From: Cytophagaceae bacterium | GTDB taxonomy: Bacteria; Bacteroidota; Bacteroidia; Cytophagales; Flexibacteraceae | Assembly (NCBI GenBank): GCA_947441055.1 | Contig: CANETC010000017.1 | Location: 1-32,664, forward strand | Direction: 5' to 3' | Length of the DNA stretch: 32,664 nucleotides | Shown here: piece by piece, positions 18,362 to 26,283 of the stretch | Numbering within the stretch: position 1 is the first letter of the stretch | How the letters are laid out: each line of letters starts with the position of its first letter | Notes under the pieces: generated by a model | What the model was told of the DNA's origin: nothing | Database searches by the model: none | The model's input: the letters and a program-made list of their open reading frames with translations, nothing else | Program-made: the position numbers and the translations under genes

Positions 18362-20041
18362 TTATTTCATTGAGGTAGAAATCATTTTGAAAACAAGTTC
18401 TTTTACCTCAATATCCAAATGATGTGATTCCTGAAGAATCTTATCTGCCTGAATCCGAAAGCTTGAAGCCAGTTCTTTGTCCTTCAGGTCTTTCAGGTTG
18501 ATTAGCACATTGAGATACGCGCCATAAACACCACAATGCAAGGCTGCTGCACCAACCCCGGCATCGGTTACCGAATTTGGATTGCCTTCCTTTACCATCG
18601 CAAGGGCGATTGGCAAACCCGAAGCCGCAATGCTCATAACTTGCAAAGGAATTTCAACTGCTCCTTTTTGCGCGAACTGAATTGCTGCGGAACGCGCTGA
18701 TTTTTCTTCTTCAGTTCCTTTTGGCAAACCATACGCCTCCATCACGCGATTGAAAGCCTCCGTATCGGCATCAACCGCAGAAATTAATTTCCTACGAATC
18801 TCTTCAGCCTTTTCGGCCCAGTCCGAGAAATATTCCCAACGGTCATCCCATCCTCGTTTGTGCGAACTCAAATTCGCCACCATGCCCGCCAATGCTGTTC
18901 CACAAGCCGCAATGTAAGCTGCCACAGAACCACCACCAGGAGCTGGAGACTCCGAAAGAACTTCCTCTGAAAACTTGACCAGATTCATCGAAACCAGTCG
19001 GCCAGATTTTTTGTCTGCTAGTTTGTATTCGATAACTTTTTGCTGAGGATCAAATGAACTCAAATCATCGAGTCCCATTGATTTTACAGCAATTTTAATA
19101 AGTTCAGAATCTGGAACACCAACAGATCTCTGCTGTTTTTTTAGGAAATATTTTCCCGCATCTGTGAGCACCCGAAGTGGCACCATGCCGACAATTTCGG
19201 TTCCGGAAACCCTGATTCCCCGTGCATGAGCAGAATCTTGTACAGCATCAAAAGCCATGTGCAAGCTGGTGGTTCCAATGTCGGTTAGGTTCATTGAAAC
19301 CTGGGCAACCCCATATTCTTCGATAAACCAACCAATGGCTTTTGCCGCTTTTAAAGTGCCCGCAATCCGAACTTCTTTTTCTTCACCACTTACAGGATCT
19401 TTTTCTTTAAGAAGGCGACCCGCTTCCCGAACATCAAAACTGATGGCATTTGCCCGACGAACCGAGGTGGTGTTCAGGTTAAAATTAACTGCAACCAAAA
19501 AATCTCTCGCTCCAATTGCAGTTGTACCAGTTTCAGGCACAAATCTGGCTGGACCAAAATCCGGCTGCCAGTCAGGAAGTCTCAATTTGGCTTCCAAACC
19601 TTCGTATTCACCGGCACGAACATTGGCGAGATTTTTCCGGTGTGGGGCAGATGCCGCAGATTCGTAAAGAAATACAGGATAATTGAGTTCTTCTCCTACC
19701 CTTTTGGCCAATTTCCTGGCCCAGTCAGCCGTTTCGTCCATTCCAATTCCAGAAACCGGCACGAGTGGACAAACATCCGTTGCCCCAAATCTCGGATGCT
19801 CGCCTTTATGCTTTCGCATATCGATCAATTCCTGAGCCTTTTTCATGGCTTGAAAAGCAGCCTCCACTACTTTTTCAGGCTCGCCAACAAATGTCATAAC
19901 TGTACGATTTGTCGCTTTTCCCGGATCCACATCCAGAAGCTCAACACCCTCGCAAGCAGAAATAGCCGCAGCGATCTGGTCAATTACATGTTTGTCCCTG
20001 CCTTCAGAAAAATTGGGAACACATTCAATAAGCTTTTGCAT
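18362..20041 (-). CDS. ftcD: bifunctional glutamate formimidoyltransferase / formimidoyl-THF cyclodeaminase
   Basis: The 559-residue protein begins MQKLIECVPNFSEGRD, the start of the formiminotransferase domain. The KHKGEHPRFGATDVCPL motif puts the catalytic His at residue 82, the same number as in the mammalian enzyme. The N- and C-subdomains span about 1-330. The cyclodeaminase domain follows from about residue 355 with FSEEVLSESPAPGGGSVAAY and SSHKRGWDD. The enzyme moves the formimino group from N-formimino-glutamate to tetrahydrofolate and then releases ammonia, giving methenyl-THF, the end of one histidine degradation route. The two-domain length equals the animal FTCD arrangement. No other hut gene is in the window. 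The merR gene ends 15 bp upstream, so sixA-merR-ftcD looks like one transcript. Confidence 0.96.
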   Translation of the reverse strand: MQKLIECVPNFSEGRDKHVIDQIAAAISACEGVELLDVDPGKATNRTVMTFVGEPEKVVEAAFQAMKKAQELIDMRKHKGEHPRFGATDVCPLVPVSGIGMDETADWARKLAKRVGEELNYPVFLYESAASAPHRKNLANVRAGEYEGLEAKLRLPDWQPDFGPARFVPETGTTAIGARDFLVAVNFNLNTTSVRRANAISFDVREAGRLLKEKDPVSGEEKEVRIAGTLKAAKAIGWFIEEYGVAQVSMNLTDIGTTSLHMAFDAVQDSAHARGIRVSGTEIVGMVPLRVLTDAGKYFLKKQQRSVGVPDSELIKIAVKSMGLDDLSSFDPQQKVIEYKLADKKSGRLVSMNLVKFSEEVLSESPAPGGGSVAAYIAACGTALAGMVANLSSHKRGWDDRWEYFSDWAEKAEEIRRKLISAVDADTEAFNRVMEAYGLPKGTEEEKSARSAAIQFAQKGAVEIPLQVMSIAASGLPIALAMVKEGNPNSVTDAGVGAAALHCGVYGAYLNVLINLKDLKDKELASSFRIQADKILQESHHLDIEVKELVFKMISTSMK

Positions 20042-20056
20042 TTAATTTGTTGAATA

Positions 20057-20410
20057 TCAAATATTTTCAAGGTCTCTCTTCAACTCAAGCAAGAATGTCC
20101 TTATCTTCAAAAGACGCTCTGCAACATTGTTCGTTTGAGGGCTTTTACCGCTCTTTTCGGTTTTTTCTAATAGGTGGCCTTGCGCTCCCTTGATCGTAAA
20201 ACCTTTTTCTTTTATAAGTTCATAAATTCGGGCAACTTTTTCAATATCAGCTTTGCTGTAGCGTCTGTCTCCTTTTCCGTTTTTTCGGGGTGTAATGTGC
20301 GGAAACTCATCTTCCCAATAACGAATCAATGAAGTAGAAACTCCAAAATGACGGGCAATTTCGCCAATGGAATAATAAATCTTATCGGGCAATGGTTGTC
20401 TTTCTGCCAT
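20057..20410 (-). CDS. MerR family transcriptional regulator
   Basis: A 117-residue protein with a MerR-type winged helix-turn-helix at about residues 12-80. YYSIGEIARHFGVSTSLIRYWEDEF is read as the first HTH and wing start, GKGDRRYSKADIEKVARIYELI as the wing and second helix region. A helical tail (AERLLKIRTFLLELKRDL) is suited to dimerisation. There is no Cys-rich effector site, so it is not a metal sensor of the classic type. Start ATG 20410 is chosen because it begins directly before the HTH and follows the sixA stop by 4 bp; a longer frame exists upstream but runs inside sixA. Targets are unknown. Confidence 0.9.
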   Translation of the reverse strand: MAERQPLPDKIYYSIGEIARHFGVSTSLIRYWEDEFPHITPRKNGKGDRRYSKADIEKVARIYELIKEKGFTIKGAQGHLLEKTEKSGKSPQTNNVAERLLKIRTFLLELKRDLENI

Positions 20411-20414
20411 GGTA

Positions 20415-20894
20415 TTAAGGGTTGTAATACCAATTTTCTTTTCCCATTCCGGACTGTACCGCAGACCAGGACTGAACCTTGAATTCAAGACAAAGTGCCG
20501 AGGCTGTAGAAAACTGATAAGGATTGTCACTGGACAAAACTGTGGCAATCTGGCTAATGCCTGGATTATGACCAACAAGTGCGATTGTATTCAGTTCCTG
20601 TCCAAAAGACTGAATGTGTTGAAGCAGTACCTGAAATCCCGCATTGTATAAGGCGGGTATTTCAATGGCTGATTGTTGAATGGAAAGAGTTTCTATGATA
20701 ATTCCCGCTGTTTCGAAAGTCCGTTTTGCGGCGCTGCAAACAACTTTATCCGGCTGAATTTTATGCGAGGAAAGAAATGCCGCTAATTTTCTTGTCTCTG
20801 AAATGCCTGTTTCTGTAAGCCTCCGATCAAAATCATTGGAAGGAAATTGCTCAGATTCAGCGCTGGCATGCCGGATAAGAATCAGGTTTTTCAT
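20415..20894 (-). CDS. sixA: SixA-type histidine phosphatase
   Basis: The 159-residue protein is a small histidine phosphatase (phosphoglycerate-mutase-like) family member. The phosphate-binding motif is LIRHASAE with catalytic His9 (RHA instead of RHG). CSAAKRTFETA supplies the second Arg, and LVGHNPGI supplies the second His. SixA proteins dephosphorylate phosphohistidine in signalling or PTS proteins; the substrate here is unknown. Start ATG 20894 matches the family N-terminus (MKNLILIRH) and lies ~28 bp after a promoter start predicted from the element at 20929-20957. The product is cytosolic. It is probably the first gene of a sixA-merR-ftcD operon. Confidence 0.88.
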   Translation of the reverse strand: MKNLILIRHASAESEQFPSNDFDRRLTETGISETRKLAAFLSSHKIQPDKVVCSAAKRTFETAGIIIETLSIQQSAIEIPALYNAGFQVLLQHIQSFGQELNTIALVGHNPGISQIATVLSSDNPYQFSTASALCLEFKVQSWSAVQSGMGKENWYYNP

Positions 20895-20928
20895 GATTCG
20901 GAAAGCACGGAAAAATGTCTGTTTTTTG

Positions 20929-20957
20929 CAAATGCATTTGAAGAAAAATAAATTCAA
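20929..20957 (-). promoter_or_regulatory. putative sixA promoter with a palindromic -7 region
   Basis: On the minus strand TTG (20957-20955, within TTTG) and TGCATTTG (20936-20929) are separated by 18 bp. The -7 box lies in the 12 bp perfect palindrome CAAATGCATTTG (20929-20940), so the plus strand carries the same box facing the divergent lipoprotein gene. Confidence 0.5.
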
Positions 20958-20972
20958 ATTCCCCTCATAGAA

Positions 20973-21482
20973 TTGAAAGACAATACAATAACCTGTTTTT
21001 TCACATTGAAGCTATTGCTATTTAGCATGATTGCTTGCGGACAGACAGGACCGCTTCGATTTATTAGCCCTTTCAAATGCGGAAACTGTCTGGATACTAC
21101 GGATATCGTTACCAGCAATTCGATACCTGATTCCATGAAAGTTTCACTGGCGAGATTGGAATTTTGCGAAACAGGCAAAACCTCAAATGGAAAAATCTGG
21201 CTTGCCCTGGGCAATTCCGGAGGCCTGCTCGCATTTTCAGATTCTTTACTGAATAAGCCAATCCTTCTTGAAAAAAGAATCGGAACTCCATTTTATAAAC
21301 CAATGAGGAGCAGTGCCTATAAACTGGTGTATACTTCAAAAATTGGCCCTGATTCTTATTTCGCTTGTCGCCTCGTCTCCGAATCCGGCAAATTCGTTTT
21401 GGATGAGATCCTGCTTTGTATGCCAAACCAAAACACACAAATGAAATTCAAGAAAGCCTACAACTGGATTTTGACAAAATAA
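20973..21482 (+). CDS. small predicted lipoprotein of unknown function
   Basis: The 169-residue protein has a hydrophobic N-terminus (FFTLKLLLFSMIACGQ) that ends in a lipobox-like SMIAC, so residue 22 Cys could be lipidated. The mature part has several Cys (FKCGNCLD, LEFCETG, YFACRLV, ILLCMPN) and no motif I recognise. The start is TTG at 20973; the first ATG (21027) would remove the signal sequence, so TTG is more plausible. It diverges from sixA and is followed at once by a terminator-like hairpin overlapping its stop codon. Confidence 0.65.
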   Translation: MKDNTITCFFTLKLLLFSMIACGQTGPLRFISPFKCGNCLDTTDIVTSNSIPDSMKVSLARLEFCETGKTSNGKIWLALGNSGGLLAFSDSLLNKPILLEKRIGTPFYKPMRSSAYKLVYTSKIGPDSYFACRLVSESGKFVLDEILLCMPNQNTQMKFKKAYNWILTK

Positions 21483-21501
21483 AGACATTTTGTCTTATTT
21501 T
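21473..21501 (+). terminator. probable terminator after the lipoprotein gene
   Basis: GACAAAAT (21473-21480) and ATTTTGTC (21487-21494) form a perfect 8 bp stem with loop AAAGAC, followed by TTATTTT. The stem is AT-rich and overlaps the stop codon region. Confidence 0.55.
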
Positions 21502-21600
21502 ACCATCAAGTATTTTTGATATCGAGCCAATATGGCGCATTTATGGATTTAAAACTGTAAGGAATGGTATTTGAATGAGGTAGAAAAAAAAGAAATCACC

Positions 21601-22014
21601 ATGTACAACACCTTAATTTCTAAGCAATTCCCAGCCTTATTAGAAAATTTGCTGGACCCAAATTTACCGAGACCTGTAAGTTTACATGCCCCCACCAACA
21701 TCGGGGAAAACTCAGTTCAGATAGACATCGAACTGGCCATCCCGGGATATTCGAAAGAATTACTGGATATCAACTTAGACGACATGAACATCCTAACAGT
21801 TGTTGGAAAATCACCTGAAGAGAAAAGGGATAAAAACCTTAGCTTCAGGCGAAAAGAAATAAATGTTAAGCCTTTCAAACGCTCGTTCAGACTTGGAAAA
21901 GAGATTGAGCGGACTGGAATTCAGGCAAGCTATAAGGATGGGATTCTTCGAATCATGGTTCCGAAAATTGCCGAAAATATCAAGAAAGAAGCCCTGTCCA
22001 TCTCGGTGAAATAA
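21601..22014 (+). CDS. Hsp20 / alpha-crystallin family small heat shock protein
   Basis: The 137-residue protein has an alpha-crystallin domain at about residues 35-125. The family signature A-x(3)-D-G-x-L is seen as ASYKDGILRIMVPK, preceded by KPFKRSFRLG. The N-terminal arm is short (~30 residues). These proteins form oligomers that hold unfolded proteins in the cytosol until ATP-dependent chaperones act. Start ATG 21601 is preferred to TTG 21571, which adds ten charged residues. A perfect 9 bp stem terminator follows the stop, so the gene is probably a single unit. No CIRCE element (TTAGCACTC-type inverted repeat) is visible upstream. Confidence 0.9.
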   Translation: MYNTLISKQFPALLENLLDPNLPRPVSLHAPTNIGENSVQIDIELAIPGYSKELLDINLDDMNILTVVGKSPEEKRDKNLSFRRKEINVKPFKRSFRLGKEIERTGIQASYKDGILRIMVPKIAENIKKEALSISVK

Positions 22015-22032
22015 TCAGGATTGGTCAAGCTT

Positions 22033-22068
22033 AAAGTCCTCTGTTTTACATGAGGACTTTTTTATTTT
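22033..22068 (+). terminator. rho-independent terminator after hsp20
   Basis: AAAGTCCTC (22033-22041) pairs perfectly with GAGGACTTT (22052-22060) across a 10 nt loop, followed by TTTATTTT. It begins 18 bp after the hsp20 stop. Confidence 0.88.
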
Positions 22069-22186
22069 CATTCCCTTTGTTTTATTTGTGAACTTCAAAA
22101 AGATATGGAAAACCCAAGTCCCGGGGAACCCCCCGAACAGGTCAACAGCTACTTCAGTCTCCCTTACCCTTTTTCCTTTCTGAAGT

Positions 22187-23491
22187 ATGGCTGAATTGTG
22201 GTTGCTGTATACCGGCATTCTTATTTTTACGGGAATAGTAAGCCTGGCGGAAGCCGCCACTGCAGTATCAAAAAGAGCGAAACTGGAATCAGCGCTTAAA
22301 CGGGGCTCCGCTAATGCCCGTTTTGTACTCGAAAATCTTGGAAGGCAGAGTAGTCTGCATCAAAGCCTACAACTTCTGATGATAATCATGATTTTCATCT
22401 GTGGGATGAATAGCTTTGATCTTTGGAAGGAAACGGCCATTTTTTGCACCCTCGAGTTTGGACTCTACGCTGAAAGGGCGCTCTTCACATCTTTTATACT
22501 TTCCATTCCGCTATCCCTTTATCTGATTCACCTGCTAATTATTCTGGCTCCACAAAAGATTGCAGCCATAAAACCTGAACCTATCGCCATTTTCATGGCA
22601 CCGTTCACCCGGCTGCTTCACCGTTTGCTCAGGCCCCTTGTCTGGATTACAGGAACCACCACCAATGTTTTCTTTCGCCTACTGGGTCTCCCGCAATCGA
22701 AGGGCGTCTCAGGCGTAACGGAGGAAGAAGTAATTGAAATGATTGCACAGGGCACCAGTTCCGGAACCATAGAGGAGGTAGAACAAGATATGCTTGAAAG
22801 GGTCCTTCTACTTGGCAACCGAAGCGTGGCCTCGCTCATGACAAACCGAATTGAGGTTGAATGGCTTGATGTGAATGACCCAGCGGAAAAAATCCTCAAA
22901 ATGATCATCGAATCAAACCATAGTTTGTTTCCTGTTTGCGACGATGAAGTAGACAAGGTGGTTGGCATCCTAAACTCAAAGAAATTTCTGGTTGCAACCC
23001 AACAGCAAAAGACTCCAGCCCTCAGATCTCTACTGGAAAAGGCAAGAATTATTCCTGAAAACATGAAGGCACTTACTGCTTTGGAAGAATTCAAGGCCAA
23101 CAAAACCAAAATCGCCATTGTGGTAGATGAATATGGAGCAGTTCAAGGACTGATTACACAATCAGATTTGTTTGATTCCATTGTAGCAGAACACAACCTA
23201 CCTGATGATGAAAATGAAATTTCAATCATTCAGAGAAATGAAAACAGCTTTCTGGTTGATGCCTTGCTACCTTTCGAAGAATTCCTTCAGTACTTTGAGG
23301 TGGATGATGTGGCCGCAGAAGACAGAACGGGCTTTCATTCCCTTGGCGGATTTATTCTTCATCTTTCAAAAGAGATTCCAGCAACCGGCGATAGCTTTTT
23401 CTGGAAAAATTTCCAGTTGGAAGTCGTCGATATGGATGGCAACCGGATCGATAAAATTCTGATTACCATACTCAACAAAAAAGAAGACTAA
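22187..23491 (+). CDS. CNNM/CorC (hemolysin) family membrane protein with CBS pair
   Basis: The 434-residue protein has three to four N-terminal hydrophobic segments (about 3-22, 63-80, 98-123) forming a CNNM/DUF21 domain. A linker with [20 protein letters not shown] and [18 protein letters not shown] leads to two CBS domains (about 215-330, with [19 protein letters not shown]), then a CorC/HlyC domain (about 340-430). Members are linked to Mg2+/Co2+ efflux or resistance; 'hemolysin' is historical. GldE in gliding Bacteroidota shares this architecture, but the neighbours typical of gldE are not here. The stop is 1 bp before the hslV ATG, so translation of the two genes is probably coupled. 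Confidence 0.88.
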   Translation: MAELWLLYTGILIFTGIVSLAEAATAVSKRAKLESALKRGSANARFVLENLGRQSSLHQSLQLLMIIMIFICGMNSFDLWKETAIFCTLEFGLYAERALFTSFILSIPLSLYLIHLLIILAPQKIAAIKPEPIAIFMAPFTRLLHRLLRPLVWITGTTTNVFFRLLGLPQSKGVSGVTEEEVIEMIAQGTSSGTIEEVEQDMLERVLLLGNRSVASLMTNRIEVEWLDVNDPAEKILKMIIESNHSLFPVCDDEVDKVVGILNSKKFLVATQQQKTPALRSLLEKARIIPENMKALTALEEFKANKTKIAIVVDEYGAVQGLITQSDLFDSIVAEHNLPDDENEISIIQRNENSFLVDALLPFEEFLQYFEVDDVAAEDRTGFHSLGGFILHLSKEIPATGDSFFWKNFQLEVVDMDGNRIDKILITILNKKED

Positions 23492-23492
23492 A

Positions 23493-24059
23493 ATGAGCGA
23501 CAAGTTTCCTGTAATTCATGCGACCACCGTTTTAGGTATAATCCAAAATGGTCAGGTTTGCCTCGGTGCCGATGGACAGGCGACATTAAACAACACAGTT
23601 GCCAAGAGCAATGTAAAAAAAGTGCGTCGACTTTATAACGATACAGTGCTGGCAGGCTTTGCCGGTGGCACCGCTGATGCATTTACATTGATGGAAAGGT
23701 TCGAACAGAAACTGGAGCAATACCGCGGACAACTTAAAAGGGCGGCAATTGAACTGGCCAAAGACTGGCGCACAGACCGATACCTTCGTCGCCTTGAGGC
23801 CATGCTTATCTGCGCAGATAAAAACGAATTGCTGATAATTTCAGGCACCGGAGATGTACTCGAACCTGATTATTCAATTGCATCAATTGGCTCAGGCAGT
23901 CTTTATGCCCAATCTGCGGCCATTGCATTAAAGAGACACGCAAGTCACATGAGTGCGGAAGAAATGGTGAGAGAAAGCCTTACAATCGCAGCGGACACCT
24001 GCATTTACACAAATCATAATTTCAGTATTGAAACTATTTCTCAACAGGAGATTTTGTAA
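23493..24059 (+). CDS. hslV: ATP-dependent protease subunit HslV (ClpQ)
   Basis: The 188-residue protein is a proteasome-type threonine protease. The propeptide [10 protein letters not shown] is followed by TTVLGI, so Thr11 becomes the N-terminal nucleophile. Conserved segments are [40 protein letters not shown] and [12 protein letters not shown]. HslV forms a double hexamer and needs the HslU ATPase for activity. No hslU is present in the window, so it must be elsewhere in the genome if the complex is active. The gene begins 1 bp after the CNNM/CorC gene. Confidence 0.95.
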   Translation: MSDKFPVIHATTVLGIIQNGQVCLGADGQATLNNTVAKSNVKKVRRLYNDTVLAGFAGGTADAFTLMERFEQKLEQYRGQLKRAAIELAKDWRTDRYLRRLEAMLICADKNELLIISGTGDVLEPDYSIASIGSGSLYAQSAAIALKRHASHMSAEEMVRESLTIAADTCIYTNHNFSIETISQQEIL

Positions 24060-24082
24060 AGAAATATGTTAGTTTCGAACCG

Positions 24083-24307
24083 ATGAAAAAAGGTATAATT
24101 TCCATACAGTCGAGAACAGTTCTTTTAATTGTCTTTGTTTTGGGACTGATGCTAACATTTTTCTCGGATATTAAATCTGAGAAGAGACTTTCAAACGGTT
24201 CTTCAGGAAAAGACAAACAAGAAATCGCTGGTAAAAAAGCTACGATACTTCCATTTATCGTAATCGGTGGAATCCAATTGTTCCGAAAAACCTTTTCGAA
24301 AAAATGA
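24083..24307 (+). CDS. small membrane protein, hypothetical
   Basis: A 74-residue protein with two short hydrophobic stretches, about residues 12-28 (TVLLIVFVLGLMLTFF) and 53-66 (ATILPFIVIGGIQLF). They are separated by a charged Lys/Ser/Gly-rich loop, and the C-terminus is basic. I recognise no family. It lies 23 bp after hslV on the same strand and its stop is 3 bp from the truA stop on the other strand. Tight packing and a clear ATG support a real gene; function unknown. Confidence 0.6.
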   Translation: MKKGIISIQSRTVLLIVFVLGLMLTFFSDIKSEKRLSNGSSGKDKQEIAGKKATILPFIVIGGIQLFRKTFSKK

Positions 24308-24310
24308 GGC

Positions 24311-25066
24311 TTAGTCTTCGATAAAATACGATTCCGGGTAAGCCACTTCCATCAGGCAAAGTCCTTTTGCCGGCACGCTTTCTCCGGCTTTCTTTCTGTC
24401 TTTTCCATTTAATAGCGCCTCAAACTCCTCGAGCGTTCGCTTCCCTTTCCCAACTTCCAGCATGGTCCCAACCATCGCCCGAACCATTCCCCGCAAAAAT
24501 CGATTGGCTTTTACTTCAAAAACCAGCCTACCTTCCCCTTCATAAAACCACTCAGCTTTTTCAAGTTTGCATTCGAAGGTCTTCACCTGTGTATGTATTT
24601 TACTCAAAGCCTGAAAATTATTGTGCCGAAGGACAATGTCACAGCAAGCCTTCATTGCCTCCAAATCAAGAGCTCCATACCAAAAATGGGCAGTTTCAGC
24701 CCAAAATGGATTCTTACTTCTCAGGATAGAATACTGGTAAGTCCTTGAAGATGCATCAAATCGGCAATGTGCGTCCGGCTTTACCGGAATGAATTTTCGA
24801 ACAGCAATGTCCGGAGGCAAGGCTGTATTGATTTTGAAAACGCATTGCTCCAAACTCAGCATCGGATCAAAATCAATCTGTGCAATCTGACCAATTGCAT
24901 GAACTCCGGCATCCGTTCTGCTGCTGCCCACCAGGCGAATTTCTTGTCTAAAAACCCTACAGAGCGTTTTCTCCAATGTTTCCTGCACAGATCCCGCATT
25001 GTTTTGAGACTGCCATCCGGCATAGGACTTGCCGTGGTAAGAAATCTGAAGAAAATATCGTCCCAA
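24311..25066 (-). CDS. truA: tRNA pseudouridine synthase A
   Basis: The 251-residue protein contains the TruA signature GSSRTDAGVHA with catalytic Asp52, the N-terminal RYFLQISYHGKSYAGWQ and the later FLRGMVRAMVGTMLEVG. TruA makes pseudouridine at positions 38-40 in the anticodon arm of many tRNAs. The start is taken as TTG 25066, giving MGRYFLQISY, exactly where TruA proteins normally begin. The only upstream ATG (25147) would add 27 residues and overlap the divergent TPR gene, whose promoter-like box lies at 25079-25086. The gene is convergent with the small membrane protein gene. Confidence 0.93.
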   Translation of the reverse strand: MGRYFLQISYHGKSYAGWQSQNNAGSVQETLEKTLCRVFRQEIRLVGSSRTDAGVHAIGQIAQIDFDPMLSLEQCVFKINTALPPDIAVRKFIPVKPDAHCRFDASSRTYQYSILRSKNPFWAETAHFWYGALDLEAMKACCDIVLRHNNFQALSKIHTQVKTFECKLEKAEWFYEGEGRLVFEVKANRFLRGMVRAMVGTMLEVGKGKRTLEEFEALLNGKDRKKAGESVPAKGLCLMEVAYPESYFIED

Positions 25067-25078
25067 AAAAACTTCTGT

Positions 25079-25086
25079 TACTTTTG
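25079..25086 (+). promoter_or_regulatory. putative -7 box for the secreted TPR gene
   Basis: TACTTTTG matches TAnnTTTG perfectly, 27 bp before the ATG at 25114. No convincing TTG lies at the expected distance upstream, so this rests on the -7 box alone. Confidence 0.35.
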
Positions 25087-25113
25087 TCCAAACCCCTTTT
25101 TTGAAATTCGGAA

Positions 25114-26268
25114 ATGCAAAATAGAATAACAGTAGCCGCATTGCCAACTTTCCTTTTCATCGTTTTGCTTGGCTTTTCAACCGAAAAAATCTCAGCACAA
25201 CAAGAAACTGGTTTAATCCGGCAATCATTGCCTGTTGAGAAATCCGACAGCCTTTACAAACAAACAGCTCTTGCCTGTGAGGATCCAATAGAAAGCCTGA
25301 AGCCTGAAACATGGCTAAAAAGAGCCAAGGTCATTGGCTCGATTTTGGACGAGCCTACATTGAGCATCCGCCATACCAATACCGACCTTCGCGTTGACTT
25401 GGCAAATGCACTTCTAAAACTTATTTCAACAGATTCTAAAAAGGAACACATCCTTTACTCGGAACCCAGTCTTGCAGGCGTTTGCATCGACCTTACAAAT
25501 TCGGGTTTACAGTCTCTAGAAAATGCCAGGGTTTACAAATCCGCGGAAGACGCAGGAATTGGCGCCGCACTGCTTGGAAAAAGCATGGAATGCTACATTC
25601 AAACAGGACATTCTCAATATGTTGTAGACAATGAGTGGATTAAAAATGGCCTTAGTTGGGAATGGATTAAATTTTACCAAGGGGTTGGACTTCGAAAATC
25701 CGGAGAAACTGAAAAGGCTATGAAAATCTTTACTTCCCTTATGTCCAGCAATTGGAGGCAGCCAAAGGTTTATATGGAGGCTGCTGATCTTGCCAATCAA
25801 TTAGAAAAATCAGGTGAATCCATTACCATCCTGAACAATGGTTTTAAATTATTTCCCAATAATACAGAACTCGCCTGCGCCTTGGTGCAAAATTACTTAA
25901 TGGTCAATAAAACGAAGGAGGCGAAGTCTCTCCTTAGAAAACTCGAAAAAAACCCAGAAAATGAGCAAAACCTGGATTTTGTATTTACAGAAGGATCTTA
26001 TTTTGAGAAAAAAGGAGATTACAAGCGCGCTGAAGGTTTTTTTAGGGCTTGGTACATGGCAGACAAAAACGAGGTTAATGTCATACAATTTTTTGCCGCA
26101 TTTTTAATTCGCAAGACCGACCAATTGGAAACTTCAAATGCAGAGGACCTCGCAACTGAAGCCATTAAAATGCTGAAGCATGCCTCGGAACTTTCTCCTG
26201 AAAATCAGGAAATCCCAAGGGCTCTGGAAGTTGTAAGAAAGAAATTTCCGAAGCTTGATAAAATCTAA
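25114..26268 (+). CDS. secreted TPR-like protein
   Basis: The 384-residue protein has a signal peptide (about residues 1-28, ending KISAQ) and TPR-like helices in the C-terminal two thirds. Examples are SGETEKAMKIFTSLMSS, KSGESITILNNGFKLFPNN, VNKTKEAKSLLRKLEKNPEN and KKGDYKRAEGFFRAWYMADK. The N-terminal part (CEDPIESLKPETWLKRAKVI) resembles the start of other Bacteroidota periplasmic TPR proteins. It is most likely a periplasmic binding scaffold; partners are unknown. It is divergent from truA and converges on kup with a 15 bp gap. Confidence 0.8.
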   Translation: MQNRITVAALPTFLFIVLLGFSTEKISAQQETGLIRQSLPVEKSDSLYKQTALACEDPIESLKPETWLKRAKVIGSILDEPTLSIRHTNTDLRVDLANALLKLISTDSKKEHILYSEPSLAGVCIDLTNSGLQSLENARVYKSAEDAGIGAALLGKSMECYIQTGHSQYVVDNEWIKNGLSWEWIKFYQGVGLRKSGETEKAMKIFTSLMSSNWRQPKVYMEAADLANQLEKSGESITILNNGFKLFPNNTELACALVQNYLMVNKTKEAKSLLRKLEKNPENEQNLDFVFTEGSYFEKKGDYKRAEGFFRAWYMADKNEVNVIQFFAAFLIRKTDQLETSNAEDLATEAIKMLKHASELSPENQEIPRALEVVRKKFPKLDKI

Positions 26269-26283
26269 ATCGATGATTTAGTT

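Noticed and set aside
19257-20053. Two overlapping plus-strand frames (136 and 137 codons) opposite ftcD
   Set aside because: They lie fully antisense to a highly conserved enzyme, show no family pattern, and arise from its codon usage.
20895-20957. N-terminal extension of sixA to 20957
   Set aside because: It would include the promoter-like element in the coding region, and the family begins at MKNLILIRH.
22618-23118. Minus-strand 166-codon frame opposite the CNNM/CorC gene
   Set aside because: Antisense to well-conserved CBS domains; Ser-rich low-quality translation typical of a shadow frame.
22187-23491. Naming the CNNM/CorC protein gldE
   Set aside because: The architecture fits but gldD/ssb-type neighbours are absent and the linker resembles the general hemolysin family more.
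25067-25147. TruA start at ATG 25147
   Set aside because: It adds 27 residues not found in TruA and overlaps the divergent gene; TTG 25066 gives the family N-terminus.
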